Counted from the first letter of the stretch, positions 33,326 to 41,826 are shown. The stretch is 64,000 nt of DNA from Streptomyces sp. NBC_00576 (GCF_036345175.1 NZ_CP107780.1:4836001-4900000), one strand, 5' to 3'. Notes: a model not told the origin generated them from the sequence alone. Translations and numbers: made by a program.

Positions 33326-33382
33326 TCGGGGCTTGGGTGTTGTTGGGGATCGAGGCTCGCTGGTCAGGGACCGACGGCGGGC

Positions 33383-35428
33383 TCACAGGCCCGCGAGCGT
33401 CAGGGCCGCTGTGGTCACCCCGCGCGCGATGGAAGCCGCGTAGTCCGTGTTGTGGTCCTGGTCCCCGAGGGTGTCGCCCGGCTTGTGGTACTGCTGGGTG
33501 CCGGTGGCGGGCGCGGTGTCGTCGAAGAAGTTCTCGCATACGGCGACTGCGGCCCATCCCCGTTCGTGGAAGCTCGCATGGTCGCTCCGGCCCGCGGCCG
33601 GGTCGTCGGCACCCGTGAGCCGTTGCGTCGTGAGGTCGGGCGCGACCTCCCCCACGGCCGCCTCGACGAGGTCGCCGAGGGTGTCCGAAGCGCCCACCGC
33701 CGGGCCGGGAACAGCCGAACCCGCGTGGATCTCGACCGGACGTGCGCCGTTTCCCGCGCCGCCCCCGTCGCTCTGGAAGCCCGCGATCATGTCCATCTGC
33801 AGTACGCCCGCGATGCTGTCCCCTGCCGCTGCCGCCGCACGGGCGTAGACCTTGCTGCCGACGAGCCCCTGCTCCTCGGCGTTGAACAGGACGAAGCGCA
33901 GCGTCCGGGTCGGCTCCCTTCCGGTGGCGACGATCTCGCTGAGGCACTCGGCCGCCGCCATGACCGCCGCCACGCCGCTCCCGTCGTCGTCCGCGCCCGG
34001 CGCCGGGTCGACAGCGGGGTCGTACGGGCGCGGGTGGCCGTTCTCGTCGACGTACTCGCCCTGGTCGGCGGTCGAATCGAGGTGTGCCGTGACGAGTACG
34101 GCGCCGTCCGACCCCGCGACCGGGAACTCGGCCTCGACGTTGGAGAGCCGGTGGCCCCGCCAGGTGAACCTGTGGAGTCTGACCGCGAGGCCGAGATCGT
34201 GGAGCCGGTGGGCGAGCGCGTCGGCCACCAGCGGGTTCTCGTCGCTCGCCGCGTCGCGGCTGCGGACCCTCCTCGGCTCACCATCGACCAGCGGGTCGAC
34301 GCCCGAGATCCGGGCCACGTGGTCGCGTATGACCGCCGGGGTGACGGCCGCGCGTACCGAAGCGATCGTCGCGGCGGAGGGTGCGGCGGCGAATCCGGCG
34401 GCTGAGGCGAGTCCCCGGCCCGACCCCTGGACGAGCCCCTCGGCGTCCGACTCGCCCGGACGGGACAGCAACGCCGGGTCGGGAAGCAGACGTTCGGTGT
34501 GGCCGGGCTTCGCACCCTCGATGTGCACCTCCTCGACGGGGACACCGGCGGCGGCAGCGATGTAGACGCCCCCCGGGGCCGGCCCGAGCGATACGACTGT
34601 CCGCCCGTCCCGCCCGTCCCGCCCCAGCCCCCTGGACCGGCCTGTCCCGGCGAGTTCGCTCGCGACGAAGTCGAACGCGGCCGACGCCCGCAGGGCCGCT
34701 GCCCCCCGCGCCCGTTCTTCGGCCGAGGCGTACAGAAGGTCCGGCGGGGCCGCGACCTGGCGGTCGTCCCGTACGAGGAATGCCGCTGTCTCCTCCACCT
34801 GATCCTGAAGGCGGACCGTGAACCCGCCCTGTTCGAGAGCGTCCACGCCCTGCGCGGTCGTCATGGCGAGGACGAGCCCGCCGTCGGCGACATGCACCGG
34901 AACGACCTCGGCGCTGCTCGCGACCGCCTCCAGCTCGGCCAGGCTCCGGCCCTCGGGCAGCTCGATCCTCGCCCAGAAGACGCGCCGGCCCTCCACGGCC
35001 GCGCGCGTGAACACGGGATGGGCCGCCCCGCGCAGACCGGCCTCGCGGGCGACCGCACGCTCGTCGGGATCCTCACCCACGAAGACGCAGTTGTCGGCCG
35101 GGACACCCGCGCTCGCCACCGCGTTGTCGAAGATCCCGCGCGCGGTCTTCGGACCCCAGTGAATGAGGCCGTCGTCGGTGAAGCGGCCCGCGAAGGCCTC
35201 GTCGAGCGCGGCCTTCGCACGGGCGCGTGCGGCCGCTCCCTCACCCGGGTTCGAGATGATGCCCCTGCGCACCCCCGCGAGCGCGTCGAGCACCTCGAAC
35301 ACACGGGGTCGCGGCCGCAGAGTCAATGAACCGTCAACTTCGAAGCTCGCATCGGCGAGTGTCGCGCCGATGTCGAAAAACACTACGGGGGTCTCGGCTG
35401 GCATCTCGGTCGGCATCTCCGCTGGCAT
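33383..35428 (-). CDS. HAD-like hydrolase domain fused to an M28 zinc aminopeptidase
   Basis: 681 residues. The N-terminal ~175 residues form a HAD domain: FFDIGATLAD (nucleophile Asp), GIISNPGE (motif II), PKTARGIFDNAV and FVGEDPDERAVA. A middle region of about 170 residues is unassigned. The C-terminal ~300 residues are an M28 peptidase with all ligands visible: TAHLDST, GADDDGSGVAAV, FNAEEQGL, QMDMIAG and QYHKPGDT. There is no signal peptide. The ATG at 35428 is supported by GGAGG 7 nt upstream; two more in-frame ATGs follow within 24 nt. I know of no described HAD-M28 fusion. Confidence 0.85.
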   Translation of the reverse strand: MPAEMPTEMPAETPVVFFDIGATLADASFEVDGSLTLRPRPRVFEVLDALAGVRRGIISNPGEGAAARARAKAALDEAFAGRFTDDGLIHWGPKTARGIFDNAVASAGVPADNCVFVGEDPDERAVAREAGLRGAAHPVFTRAAVEGRRVFWARIELPEGRSLAELEAVASSAEVVPVHVADGGLVLAMTTAQGVDALEQGGFTVRLQDQVEETAAFLVRDDRQVAAPPDLLYASAEERARGAAALRASAAFDFVASELAGTGRSRGLGRDGRDGRTVVSLGPAPGGVYIAAAAGVPVEEVHIEGAKPGHTERLLPDPALLSRPGESDAEGLVQGSGRGLASAAGFAAAPSAATIASVRAAVTPAVIRDHVARISGVDPLVDGEPRRVRSRDAASDENPLVADALAHRLHDLGLAVRLHRFTWRGHRLSNVEAEFPVAGSDGAVLVTAHLDSTADQGEYVDENGHPRPYDPAVDPAPGADDDGSGVAAVMAAAECLSEIVATGREPTRTLRFVLFNAEEQGLVGSKVYARAAAAAGDSIAGVLQMDMIAGFQSDGGGAGNGARPVEIHAGSAVPGPAVGASDTLGDLVEAAVGEVAPDLTTQRLTGADDPAAGRSDHASFHERGWAAVAVCENFFDDTAPATGTQQYHKPGDTLGDQDHNTDYAASIARGVTTAALTLAGL

Positions 35429-36016
35429 CTCTGCGCCTCCGTGAAGTGAGGGCCGCAACAGGCCGGGTGCTATCGCGATACCCCCAGTCTCCGCGCCCTG
35501 ACATGTGATCGCATTCGGAGCGGGAAGGCCCGAAACTCCCCCGAAGGAGCGTTCTGCCACACCGAGTTCGGCCCGACCCCGCCCCTCTGCTGATGCGGCA
35601 TCAGCAGGGGGCGCCGGCACTGACGACGAGCGAGGACCGGAGAGGCGGAGGAGAATGGGAGGCGTTGTGCAAAGGGCGGCGATCCGGTCCCGGAGCCCGG
35701 GTCCGCTCGCACCCCGTCAACTCTTCCGTTCCGGTTCCCCTGCTGAGCACCGCGGTCGCACTGGACCCCTCCGCGGTCATAGAGCCGGTCCGGGTACGTA
35801 CAGAAGCAGTCATGGCTCCGGTTTCGACGACTGCTACCTCCGCGGCCTCAAATCCCCCTGCTCCGGAACCAGCCGCCGTCTCCGCGGTGAGCAAGACCGA
35901 TTCCCGGGCGCCATAGAGTGACGCACGTCACATTCGCTCGAGTCACATCCTGGCGAGCCGCTCCGTCGTCCATGTGTAACGCCCGACAAGGGCAGCACAA
36001 GACGGAGGAGCCCACC
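35429..36016. other. 588-bp region without a supported gene
   Basis: Short frames exist on both strands but lack a convincing start, codon bias or recognisable product. The region contains the 10-bp palindrome TATCGCGATA (35471-35480) upstream of the protease operon and a Crp-type site (35928-35941) upstream of the CMD gene. Confidence 0.6.
35928..35941. promoter_or_regulatory. Possible Crp site upstream of the CMD gene
   Basis: GTGACGCACGTCAC is a near-perfect palindrome and fits the Streptomyces Crp consensus GTG-N6-GNCAC. It lies 75 bp upstream of the start at 36017. Confidence 0.45.
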
Positions 36017-36496
36017 ATGGAAGCCCGCTTGAACCTCTTCGCCAGCCCCACCGCCACCAAGGCCACGAAGCACCTCGTCGCGGCAGGCAAGGCGGCCGCG
36101 GACTCGGCCCTGCCGGTCGCGACGCAGGAGTTGGTGAGGCTCCGCGCCAGCCAGATCAACGGCTGCGGTTTCTGCACGGACATGCACACCAAGGACGCCG
36201 CCGCCGCGGGCGAGACCGCGCAGCGCCTCCACCTGGTCGCGGCCTGGCGAGAGGCCAAGGTCTTCACCGACGCCGAGCGCGCCGCACTGGAACTGACGGA
36301 GCAGGGCACCCGTATCGCGGACGCGGCCGGCGGGGTCACGGACGAGGCCTGGGCCAACGCCGCCAAGTACTACGACGAGGAGCAGCTCACCGCCCTGGTC
36401 CTCACGATCACCCTCATCAACGCCTTCAACCGGATGAACGTCATCGTCCAGCAGCCCGCCGGCGACTACCAGCCCGGCATGTTCGCCCAGCTCTGA
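36017..36496 (+). CDS. Carboxymuconolactone decarboxylase (AhpD-like) family protein
   Basis: 159 residues with the CMD signature: VRLRASQINGCGFCTDMHTKDAAAAGE, in which the CxxC (GCGFC) and the following His resemble the redox centre of AhpD peroxidase partners. The rest is helical (WREAKVFTDAERAALELTEQGT). Starts at an ATG with GGAGG 8 nt upstream. Likely a small antioxidant enzyme; no AhpC is adjacent. Confidence 0.9.
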   Translation: MEARLNLFASPTATKATKHLVAAGKAAADSALPVATQELVRLRASQINGCGFCTDMHTKDAAAAGETAQRLHLVAAWREAKVFTDAERAALELTEQGTRIADAAGGVTDEAWANAAKYYDEEQLTALVLTITLINAFNRMNVIVQQPAGDYQPGMFAQL

Positions 36497-36518
36497 CGAC
36501 GGCGAAGTCGAACGACCT

Positions 36519-36551
36519 CTGCTGGGCGACCCGGTCGGGCCCGCCCAGCAG
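36519..36551 (+). terminator. Hairpin after the CMD gene
   Basis: CTGCTGGGC / GCCCAGCAG arms with a further GACCCGG-type internal pairing lie 23 bp after the CMD stop. Confidence 0.65.
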
Positions 36552-36651
36552 GGGGCCGGGCGGCGGCCCCGCAACTCGGAGCGCCGCTCTCACCTCAGAG
36601 CATCGATCTGCCTTCAGAGCGCCGCTCTCACTTCAGAACATCGCTCTCGTC

Positions 36652-37584
36652 TCAGAACATCGTGTTGTCGTTGGCCGAAGTGGCCGGCACGTCCTGAAGT
36701 ACGTCCCAGTGCTCGACGATCTTCCCGTTCCGCACCCGGAACAGATCGACGACGGCCTGGCCCCGCTCGCCCGGCGCGTTCACGTAGTGGCTGTGAACGG
36801 CGACCAGATCCCCTTCCGCCACGACCCGCTTACGGGAGACGGCCAGTTCCGGGAACGCCTGGAAGTACCCTCCGAGCCCCTGCCGCGCGCCGGCCACACC
36901 GTCCGCGATGTTGGGATTGTGCTGGTGGTACTCGCTTCCCCAGTACTTGTCGAGCGCGGAGAGATCCTTGTCGACGATGAGCTGGTCGAACGCCTTGGTC
37001 ACGAGCTTCTTGTTGTGGGCGGTGAGCCACCGCGACCCCGGCTGACCGGTCTGCGGCCGGCTGACCGTCGAGAACATGTCGTTGCCGTTGGCGCTGGTGT
37101 CCGGCACGTTCTGCCCGGTGTCCCAGTGCTCGGCGATCTTCCCGCCCCGGAACCGGAAGATGTCGAAGACGGCCGAGCCCCGGCTCCCCGGCGTCAGCAC
37201 GACGTTGGAGTGCACGAGGACGAGGTCGCCCTCGGAGATGACTCGCTTGACGTCGTACTTCGCCTGGGGGAACTGCTGGTGCATCGCGACGCCCAGGTTC
37301 TTCAGCGGCCCGGAGCCGTCGGCCGCGAGGGGGTTGTGCTGGATGTAGTCGGTCCGCACGAACCTGTCCACGACAGCGGTGTCACCCCGCTCGAACACGC
37401 CCTTGAGGACGCTTACGGCGACGCCCTTCTGGTAGTCGAGCCGGGCGCCTTCACCGACGTACCCGAAGGCATGGCGCCCTCCGGCGGACGGCGAGGCGAC
37501 GGCGGGTACGGTCGCGGCGCCCAGCAGGGCGGACGCGGCGAGCGCGGCGACGAGGATGCGGCGGGCGGGCTTGTGGGGGGTCAC
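36652..37584 (-). CDS. Secreted protein with two NTF2/SnoaL-like domains
   Basis: 310 residues from the GTG at 37584. The signal peptide is KPARRILVAALAASALLGAATVPAVAS. Two tandem NTF2-like domains follow, each with a YxQHNP-xADG motif and a VHSN/VHSH strand ending in FRxRxGKI(A/V)EHWDxxQ(N/D)VP. SnoaL-like domains can be enzymatic or merely bind small molecules; here the conserved His/Asp pairs are present in both halves. A MerR-type promoter lies 90-120 bp upstream. Confidence 0.88.
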   Translation of the reverse strand: MTPHKPARRILVAALAASALLGAATVPAVASPSAGGRHAFGYVGEGARLDYQKGVAVSVLKGVFERGDTAVVDRFVRTDYIQHNPLAADGSGPLKNLGVAMHQQFPQAKYDVKRVISEGDLVLVHSNVVLTPGSRGSAVFDIFRFRGGKIAEHWDTGQNVPDTSANGNDMFSTVSRPQTGQPGSRWLTAHNKKLVTKAFDQLIVDKDLSALDKYWGSEYHQHNPNIADGVAGARQGLGGYFQAFPELAVSRKRVVAEGDLVAVHSHYVNAPGERGQAVVDLFRVRNGKIVEHWDVLQDVPATSANDNTMF

Positions 37585-37674
37585 GGCGATGGTCCCTCTC
37601 TCAGGGTCTTGACGACGAACCAGATCTTGACGTCGAGCCAGAATCTTGAAACTTAAAGCGAGTGACGCTGCGCA

Positions 37675-37705
37675 TACGTAAGCACTAACCACAAGTTAGT
37701 GTCAA
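37675..37705 (-). promoter_or_regulatory. MerR-type promoter of the NTF2-like gene
   Basis: On the minus strand a TTGACA -35 (37705-37700) and a TACGTA -10 (37680-37675) are separated by 19 bp. Much of the spacer and the edge of the -35 is the dyad CACTAAC-N5-GTTAGTG (37683-37701). This spacing with an embedded dyad is diagnostic of MerR-family activation. No merR gene is adjacent. Confidence 0.7.
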
Positions 37706-37732
37706 GGTCCGTCGCCCCCGCCCAGCCCGCCC

Positions 37733-37757
37733 TTGCCTAGAGCGCACTCCACGACGT
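37733..37757 (+). promoter_or_regulatory. Candidate MerR-type promoter of the second aldo/keto reductase
   Basis: TTGCCT followed by AGAGCGCACTCCA closely resembles the TTGACC-TGGAGCGCGCTCCA promoter of the first reductase gene (1695-1715), allowing one gap. It lies just upstream of the ATG at 37771. The -10 is weak. Confidence 0.45.
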
Positions 37758-37770
37758 TGGCTGAACAGTC

Positions 37771-38763
37771 ATGAAGTACACGCAGCTCGGACGCACAGGA
37801 CTCAAGGTCAGCCGACTCGTTCTCGGGACCATGAACTTCGGCCCCCAGACCGACGAGGCCGACAGTCACGCGATCATGGACGCGGCCCTGGAAACGGGCA
37901 TCAACTTCTTCGACACGGCCAACGTCTACGGCTGGGGCGAGAACAAGGGCCGTACGGAATCGATCATCGGGAACTGGTTCGCCAAGGGCGGTGAGCGCCG
38001 CGACAAGGTGGTCCTCGCCACCAAGATGTACGGCAACATGGCCCCGGAAGGCGACGCCTGGCCCAACCACGACAAGCTCTCCGCGCTGAACATCCGCCGC
38101 GCGGTGGACGCGTCGCTGAAGCGGCTCCAGACCGACTACATCGACGTCTACCAGTTCCACCACGTCGACCGCTCGACTCCCTTCGAGGAGATCTGGCAGG
38201 CGATCGACGTGCTCGTACAGCAGGGGAAGATCCTCTACGCGGGTTCGAGCAACTTCCCCGGGTACAAGATCGCCCAGGCCAACGAGATCGCCGCCCGGCG
38301 CGGCGGCACCATCGGGCTCGTCAGCGAGCAGTGCCTCTACAACCTCGCCGAGCGGCGCGCCGAGATGGAGGTCATCCCGGCCGCGCAGGAGTACGGCCTC
38401 GGCGTCATCCCCTGGTCGCCGCTGCACGGCGGGCTGCTCGGCGGAGTCATCAAGAAGGAGGTCCAGGGCGGCCGGCGGGCGAGTGGCCGCGCGGCCGACA
38501 CCCTCGCCGACCCCACCTCACGCGCCCAGATCCAGTCGTACGAGGACCTGCTCGAAAAGCACGGCATCGAGCCAGGAGAGGCGGCTCTCGCCTGGCTGCT
38601 CACCCGCCCCGGCGTGACCGGCCCGATCGTCGGCCCGCGCACCGCCGAGCAGCTGGCATCGGCGGTACGGGCGGTCGAGCTGGAGCTGAGCGACGACCTG
38701 CTGACCTCGCTCGACGAGATCTTCCCGGGCCCGGGCCCGTCACCGGAGGCCTTCGCCTGGTGA
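37771..38763 (+). CDS. Aldo/keto reductase
   Basis: 330 residues. The catalytic tetrad appears as Asp and Tyr in FFDTANVYGWGENKG, Lys in LATKMYGNM and His in YQFHHVDRST; the cofactor end is GPIVGPRTAEQLASAV. It resembles the Tas/YghZ-like NADP-dependent reductases. It is a different subfamily from the reductase at 1733, being only distantly similar. No clear ribosome-binding site precedes the ATG. Substrate unknown. Confidence 0.92.
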   Translation: MKYTQLGRTGLKVSRLVLGTMNFGPQTDEADSHAIMDAALETGINFFDTANVYGWGENKGRTESIIGNWFAKGGERRDKVVLATKMYGNMAPEGDAWPNHDKLSALNIRRAVDASLKRLQTDYIDVYQFHHVDRSTPFEEIWQAIDVLVQQGKILYAGSSNFPGYKIAQANEIAARRGGTIGLVSEQCLYNLAERRAEMEVIPAAQEYGLGVIPWSPLHGGLLGGVIKKEVQGGRRASGRAADTLADPTSRAQIQSYEDLLEKHGIEPGEAALAWLLTRPGVTGPIVGPRTAEQLASAVRAVELELSDDLLTSLDEIFPGPGPSPEAFAW

Positions 38764-38831
38764 GGCGCGGGCGGCAGTCGTAACAGGACAGGTGGGCGGC
38801 GGTCGCGACGCAGGCCGGAATCCGGCTTACG

Positions 38832-38921
38832 TCACTTCCCGACCGCCGCCGCCACGGCCACCGCCACGAACAGCAGTACGAGCACACCGGCCATTACCCG
38901 GTTCCGGATTTTCGGATTCAC
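38832..38921 (-). CDS. 29-residue membrane peptide
   Basis: Starting from a GTG at 38921, the peptide has a basic head (NPKIRNR) followed by a continuous hydrophobic helix (VMAGVLVLLFVAVAVAAAV) and a GK end. This matches my memory of short conserved Streptomyces membrane peptides at this kind of position. It lies between the reductase gene and the phosphodiesterase gene, 10 bp upstream of nothing coding on its strand. It is too short for most gene finders; function unknown. Confidence 0.6.
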   Translation of the reverse strand: MNPKIRNRVMAGVLVLLFVAVAVAAAVGK

Positions 38922-38931
38922 GCCGTCGAGC

Positions 38932-39549
38932 CTAACCGGCCGCTCCTAGGGGCCAACGGGCGACCACCTCGTACCGGGGCTGTTCCCCCGGCACCCCCGA
39001 CTTCGGCAGATTGCTGCGTACGAGCGCCAGGTCGTCCACTGTCCATGTGCGGCTCGTGAACGCGTCCAGAGCCTCGACGTACGGCCGCACCTCGAAGGCC
39101 TCGCGGCTGCGCGCCACGGTGAGGTGGGCCTTGTAGCGCCGGTGCTCCCCCATCTCCACGCCGGCCTTCCGCCCCGCCGCCTCCGCCCGGTCGGCCAGCA
39201 GCCGCAGCACGCTCACGTCACCGGCGGCGCCCGCCCACAGCGCCCGCCCGTGCCCGAACTGCCCGCCGCCGCGCACCGACAGCGCGAAAGCGTCCGTACG
39301 GTGGGCGGCCCGTGCCAGTCTCTCGGACAGTTCCGGTACGACGTCCTCGTCCACCTCGCCGTAGAAGGCGAGGGTGAAGTGCCAGCCGGGTACGCCGGTC
39401 CAGCGCAGCCCGTCCGCGCCCGGCAGGCCCTTCAACCCGGCGACCGCGGCGGCGAGTTGCTCGGACACGTCGTCGGGCGGCAGCACGGCGGCGAAGAGCC
39501 TGGCGGTGTTCATGGCACTGGTGGCACTCATGGCGCTCACCGTACTCAC
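38932..39549 (-). CDS. thpR: RNA 2',3'-cyclic phosphodiesterase (2H family)
   Basis: About 205 residues with two HxT motifs, HFTLAF in the first half and HLTVAR in the second, defining the 2H phosphoesterase (LigT/ThpR) fold. It likely opens 2',3'-cyclic phosphate ends of RNA. The GTG at 39549 overlaps the stop of the MFS gene (GTGA), which suggests coupling; the ATG at 39513 (NTARLFAAVLPP) is an equally sensible start by homology. Last gene of the MarR-MFS-ThpR cluster. Confidence 0.88.
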   Translation of the reverse strand: MSTVSAMSATSAMNTARLFAAVLPPDDVSEQLAAAVAGLKGLPGADGLRWTGVPGWHFTLAFYGEVDEDVVPELSERLARAAHRTDAFALSVRGGGQFGHGRALWAGAAGDVSVLRLLADRAEAAGRKAGVEMGEHRRYKAHLTVARSREAFEVRPYVEALDAFTSRTWTVDDLALVRSNLPKSGVPGEQPRYEVVARWPLGAAG

Positions 39550-40949
39550 GCCACGGAGGTCACCGGCTCCCGCCGCCCCTGGTCCTGCTCCCGCTCCTCT
39601 TCATGTCCTTGTTCCTGCCGCTTGACGAGGCTGACGCGCGGGTGTCCGGAGTTCCAGACGGCACAGACGCGCAGGCCACCCACCCGGGCCAGGACCAGAC
39701 CGACCGTCAGGGCGGCGGCCGTCGCGACGATGCCGCCGAAGGCGAGGCCGACCCGGGGGCCGTACTGGTCCGTGATCCAGCCGACGATCGGTGCGCCGAC
39801 CGGCGTACCGCCCATGAAGACCATCATGAACAGGGCCATGACCCGACCGCGCATGGCCGGGTCGGTGGACATCTGGACCGAGGTGTTCGCCGTGACGTTG
39901 ACCGTCAGGCCGGCGATCCCGATCGGCACCATCAGCAGCGCGAACAGCCACAGGGAGGGGGCCGTCGCGGCCACGATCTCCAGTGCGCCGAAGGCCACGG
40001 CCGCCGCGACGAGGACGCGCAGCTTCGCCGTACCGCGCCGGGCGGCGAGCAGGGCGCCCGCCAGGGAGCCGACCGCCATCAGCGTGTTGAAGAGGCTGTA
40101 CGCGCCGGCGCCCGCGTGGAAGACGTCGTCCGCGTACGCCGAGAGGAAGACCGGGAAGTTGAAGCCGAAGGTGCCGATGAACCCGACGAGGACGATCGGC
40201 CAGATCAGGTCGGGCCGCCCGGCGACATAGTGCAGACCCTCACGCAGCTGCCCCTTGGCACGCGGCGCCCGCTCCACGGAGCGCAGTTCACGGCCGCGCA
40301 TGAGGAGGAGGGCGGCGATGGGTGCGACGAAGGACAGTCCGTTGGAGAGGAAGGCCCAGCCCGTGCCGACGCCGGTGATCATCAGACCGGCGACGGCGGG
40401 TCCGACGAGGCGGGCGGACTGGAAGTTCGCGGAGTTGAGACTGACCGCGTTCTGGAGCTGCTCGGGCTCGACCAGCTCGGACACGAAGGACTGCCGGGCC
40501 GGGTTGTCGACGACCGTGGCGAGACCGACGGCGAAGGCGGCGAGATAGACGTGCCAGACCTCGACGTCACCACTGAGCGTCAGGGCGGCGAGCGCGAGGC
40601 CGGTGACGGCCATCATGGCCTGCGTGACGAGCAGTGTGGGGCGCTTGGGCAGCCGGTCGACGAGGACACCGCCGTACAGGCCGAAGAGCAGCATCGGCAG
40701 GAACTGCAGCGCCGTCGTGATGCCGACGGCGGTGGAGGACCCGGTGAGGCTGAGGATCAGCCAGTCCTGGGCGATGCGCTGCATCCAGGTGCCGATGTTG
40801 GAGACGACCTGGCCGAGGAAGAACAGACGGTAGTTACGGACGCGCAGAGAGCTGAACATCGAGGACTTGCGAGTGCGTTCAGGGGGAGCGGGCTGGGGGT
40901 CGTGGGCGGCTGGTGCGGGTGCGGAGTCTGCTCCGGTTCCCGAACTCAA
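39546..40949 (-). CDS. MFS efflux transporter (DHA3-type)
   Basis: 467 residues from a TTG at 40949, chosen because AAGGAGG lies 9 nt upstream; the ATG at 41051 would overlap the upstream marR gene. About 12 membrane helices start at FSSLRVRNYRLFFLGQVVSNIGTWMQRIAQDWL, a signature of multidrug/enterobactin-exporter-like MFS proteins. The C-terminus is charged (RQEQGHEEEREQDQ). It lies directly after a MarR regulator and is probably a drug or metabolite exporter under its control. Confidence 0.9.
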   Translation of the reverse strand: MSSGTGADSAPAPAAHDPQPAPPERTRKSSMFSSLRVRNYRLFFLGQVVSNIGTWMQRIAQDWLILSLTGSSTAVGITTALQFLPMLLFGLYGGVLVDRLPKRPTLLVTQAMMAVTGLALAALTLSGDVEVWHVYLAAFAVGLATVVDNPARQSFVSELVEPEQLQNAVSLNSANFQSARLVGPAVAGLMITGVGTGWAFLSNGLSFVAPIAALLLMRGRELRSVERAPRAKGQLREGLHYVAGRPDLIWPIVLVGFIGTFGFNFPVFLSAYADDVFHAGAGAYSLFNTLMAVGSLAGALLAARRGTAKLRVLVAAAVAFGALEIVAATAPSLWLFALLMVPIGIAGLTVNVTANTSVQMSTDPAMRGRVMALFMMVFMGGTPVGAPIVGWITDQYGPRVGLAFGGIVATAAALTVGLVLARVGGLRVCAVWNSGHPRVSLVKRQEQGHEEEREQDQGRREPVTSVA

Positions 40950-40996
40950 AGGGGATCGCCTCCTTGCTTGGTGCTGCTTGGTGCTGCTGGTCCTGC

Positions 40997-41434
40997 TTAC
41001 AGATGCGCGAGCTTCTCCAGTACGGGGGCGGCGGCGCGCAGTTTCGCCCACTCGTCCTCGTCCAGGTCCTCGACCAGACCGGCCAGCCAGGCGTTCCGCC
41101 TGCGACGGCTCTCTTCGAGCATCGCTTCGGCGGTCTCGGTCTGGGTGACGACCTTCTGGCGCCGGTCCTCGGGATGCGGCTCCAGCCGGACCAGTCCCTT
41201 GCCCTCCAGCAACGCGACAATACGGGTCATGGAGGGCGGCTGCACATGCTCCTTGCGGGCGAGCTCACCCGGCGTGGCCGAGCCGCAGCGGGCAAGGGTG
41301 CCGAGCACCGACATCTCGGTGGGGCTCAGCGATTCGTCGACCCGCTGGTGCTTGAGTCGGCGCGACAGGCGCATCACGGCGGAGCGAAGTGAGTTCACGG
41401 CGGCAGCGTCGTCGCCATGGGTTAGGTCCGGCAT
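40997..41434 (-). CDS. MarR-family transcriptional regulator
   Basis: 145 residues with a winged helix: LSPTEMSVLGTLARCGSATPGELARKEHVQPPSMTRIVALLEGKGLVRLEPHPEDRRQKVV, including the DxRxxxV wing. It is followed 47 bp later by the MFS gene on the same strand, the classic efflux-control pair. Its own promoter region carries an inverted repeat (41440-41465). Confidence 0.92.
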   Translation of the reverse strand: MPDLTHGDDAAAVNSLRSAVMRLSRRLKHQRVDESLSPTEMSVLGTLARCGSATPGELARKEHVQPPSMTRIVALLEGKGLVRLEPHPEDRRQKVVTQTETAEAMLEESRRRRNAWLAGLVEDLDEDEWAKLRAAAPVLEKLAHL

Positions 41435-41439
41435 GTTCT

Positions 41440-41465
41440 TTAGCGTAACTCATTACTCTGACTAA
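41440..41465. promoter_or_regulatory. Putative MarR operator
   Basis: An imperfect inverted repeat bounded by TTAG and CTAA (inner ACTCATTAC) starts 6 bp upstream of the marR ATG. Its AT-rich composition stands out from the surroundings. Confidence 0.5.
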
Positions 41466-41589
41466 AGACCACTCTCGGCGCGCGAGGATGCCCGTGACAA
41501 GGGCCACCGAACCTCCACATCACCCATACGAGTGAAACGACCATAAAAAGCCCCCCGCGGCCCCGCACCGGCCCGCGACCCTCGTCTTC

Positions 41590-41772
41590 ATGGGGACCAG
41601 CGTGCTGAGCTTGCGGATAGACGGGGAGCTGCTCGACCGGCTCCGGGACCATGCGGCGAAAAGGGGAATGAGCGTCCAGGACTACGTGGTCGGGACCCTC
41701 ATCCGTGACGACTTCGACGAGCGGTTCCAGAGCGCGGTCGAGGAGACGGAGAGGTTCTACGGGGTCACGTGA
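41590..41772 (+). CDS. Small ribbon-helix-helix-like protein
   Basis: 60 residues with a short beta-strand followed by two helices (SVLSLRIDGELLDRLRDHAAKRGMSVQDYVVGTLIRDDFDERF), resembling the RHH fold of CopG-type DNA-binding proteins or antitoxins. No toxin gene is adjacent. The start may be the ATG at 41590 or the GTG at 41602. Confidence 0.7.
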   Translation: MGTSVLSLRIDGELLDRLRDHAAKRGMSVQDYVVGTLIRDDFDERFQSAVEETERFYGVT

Positions 41773-41814
41773 GCGGGGTTCACGGGCCCACGGCGCAGCC
41801 GACGGGCGGCCTCG

Positions 41815-41820
41815 TAAGCT
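41815..41820 (+). promoter_or_regulatory. Leaderless -10 of the DUF2530 gene
   Basis: TAAGCT is followed by 6 nt and then the ATG at 41827. No ribosome-binding site is present. Confidence 0.45.
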
Positions 41821-41826
41821 GTGCAC

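Noticed and set aside
35593..35916. Overlapping short frames on both strands between the protease and CMD genes
   Set aside because: No ribosome-binding site, no codon bias favouring one frame and no recognisable product.
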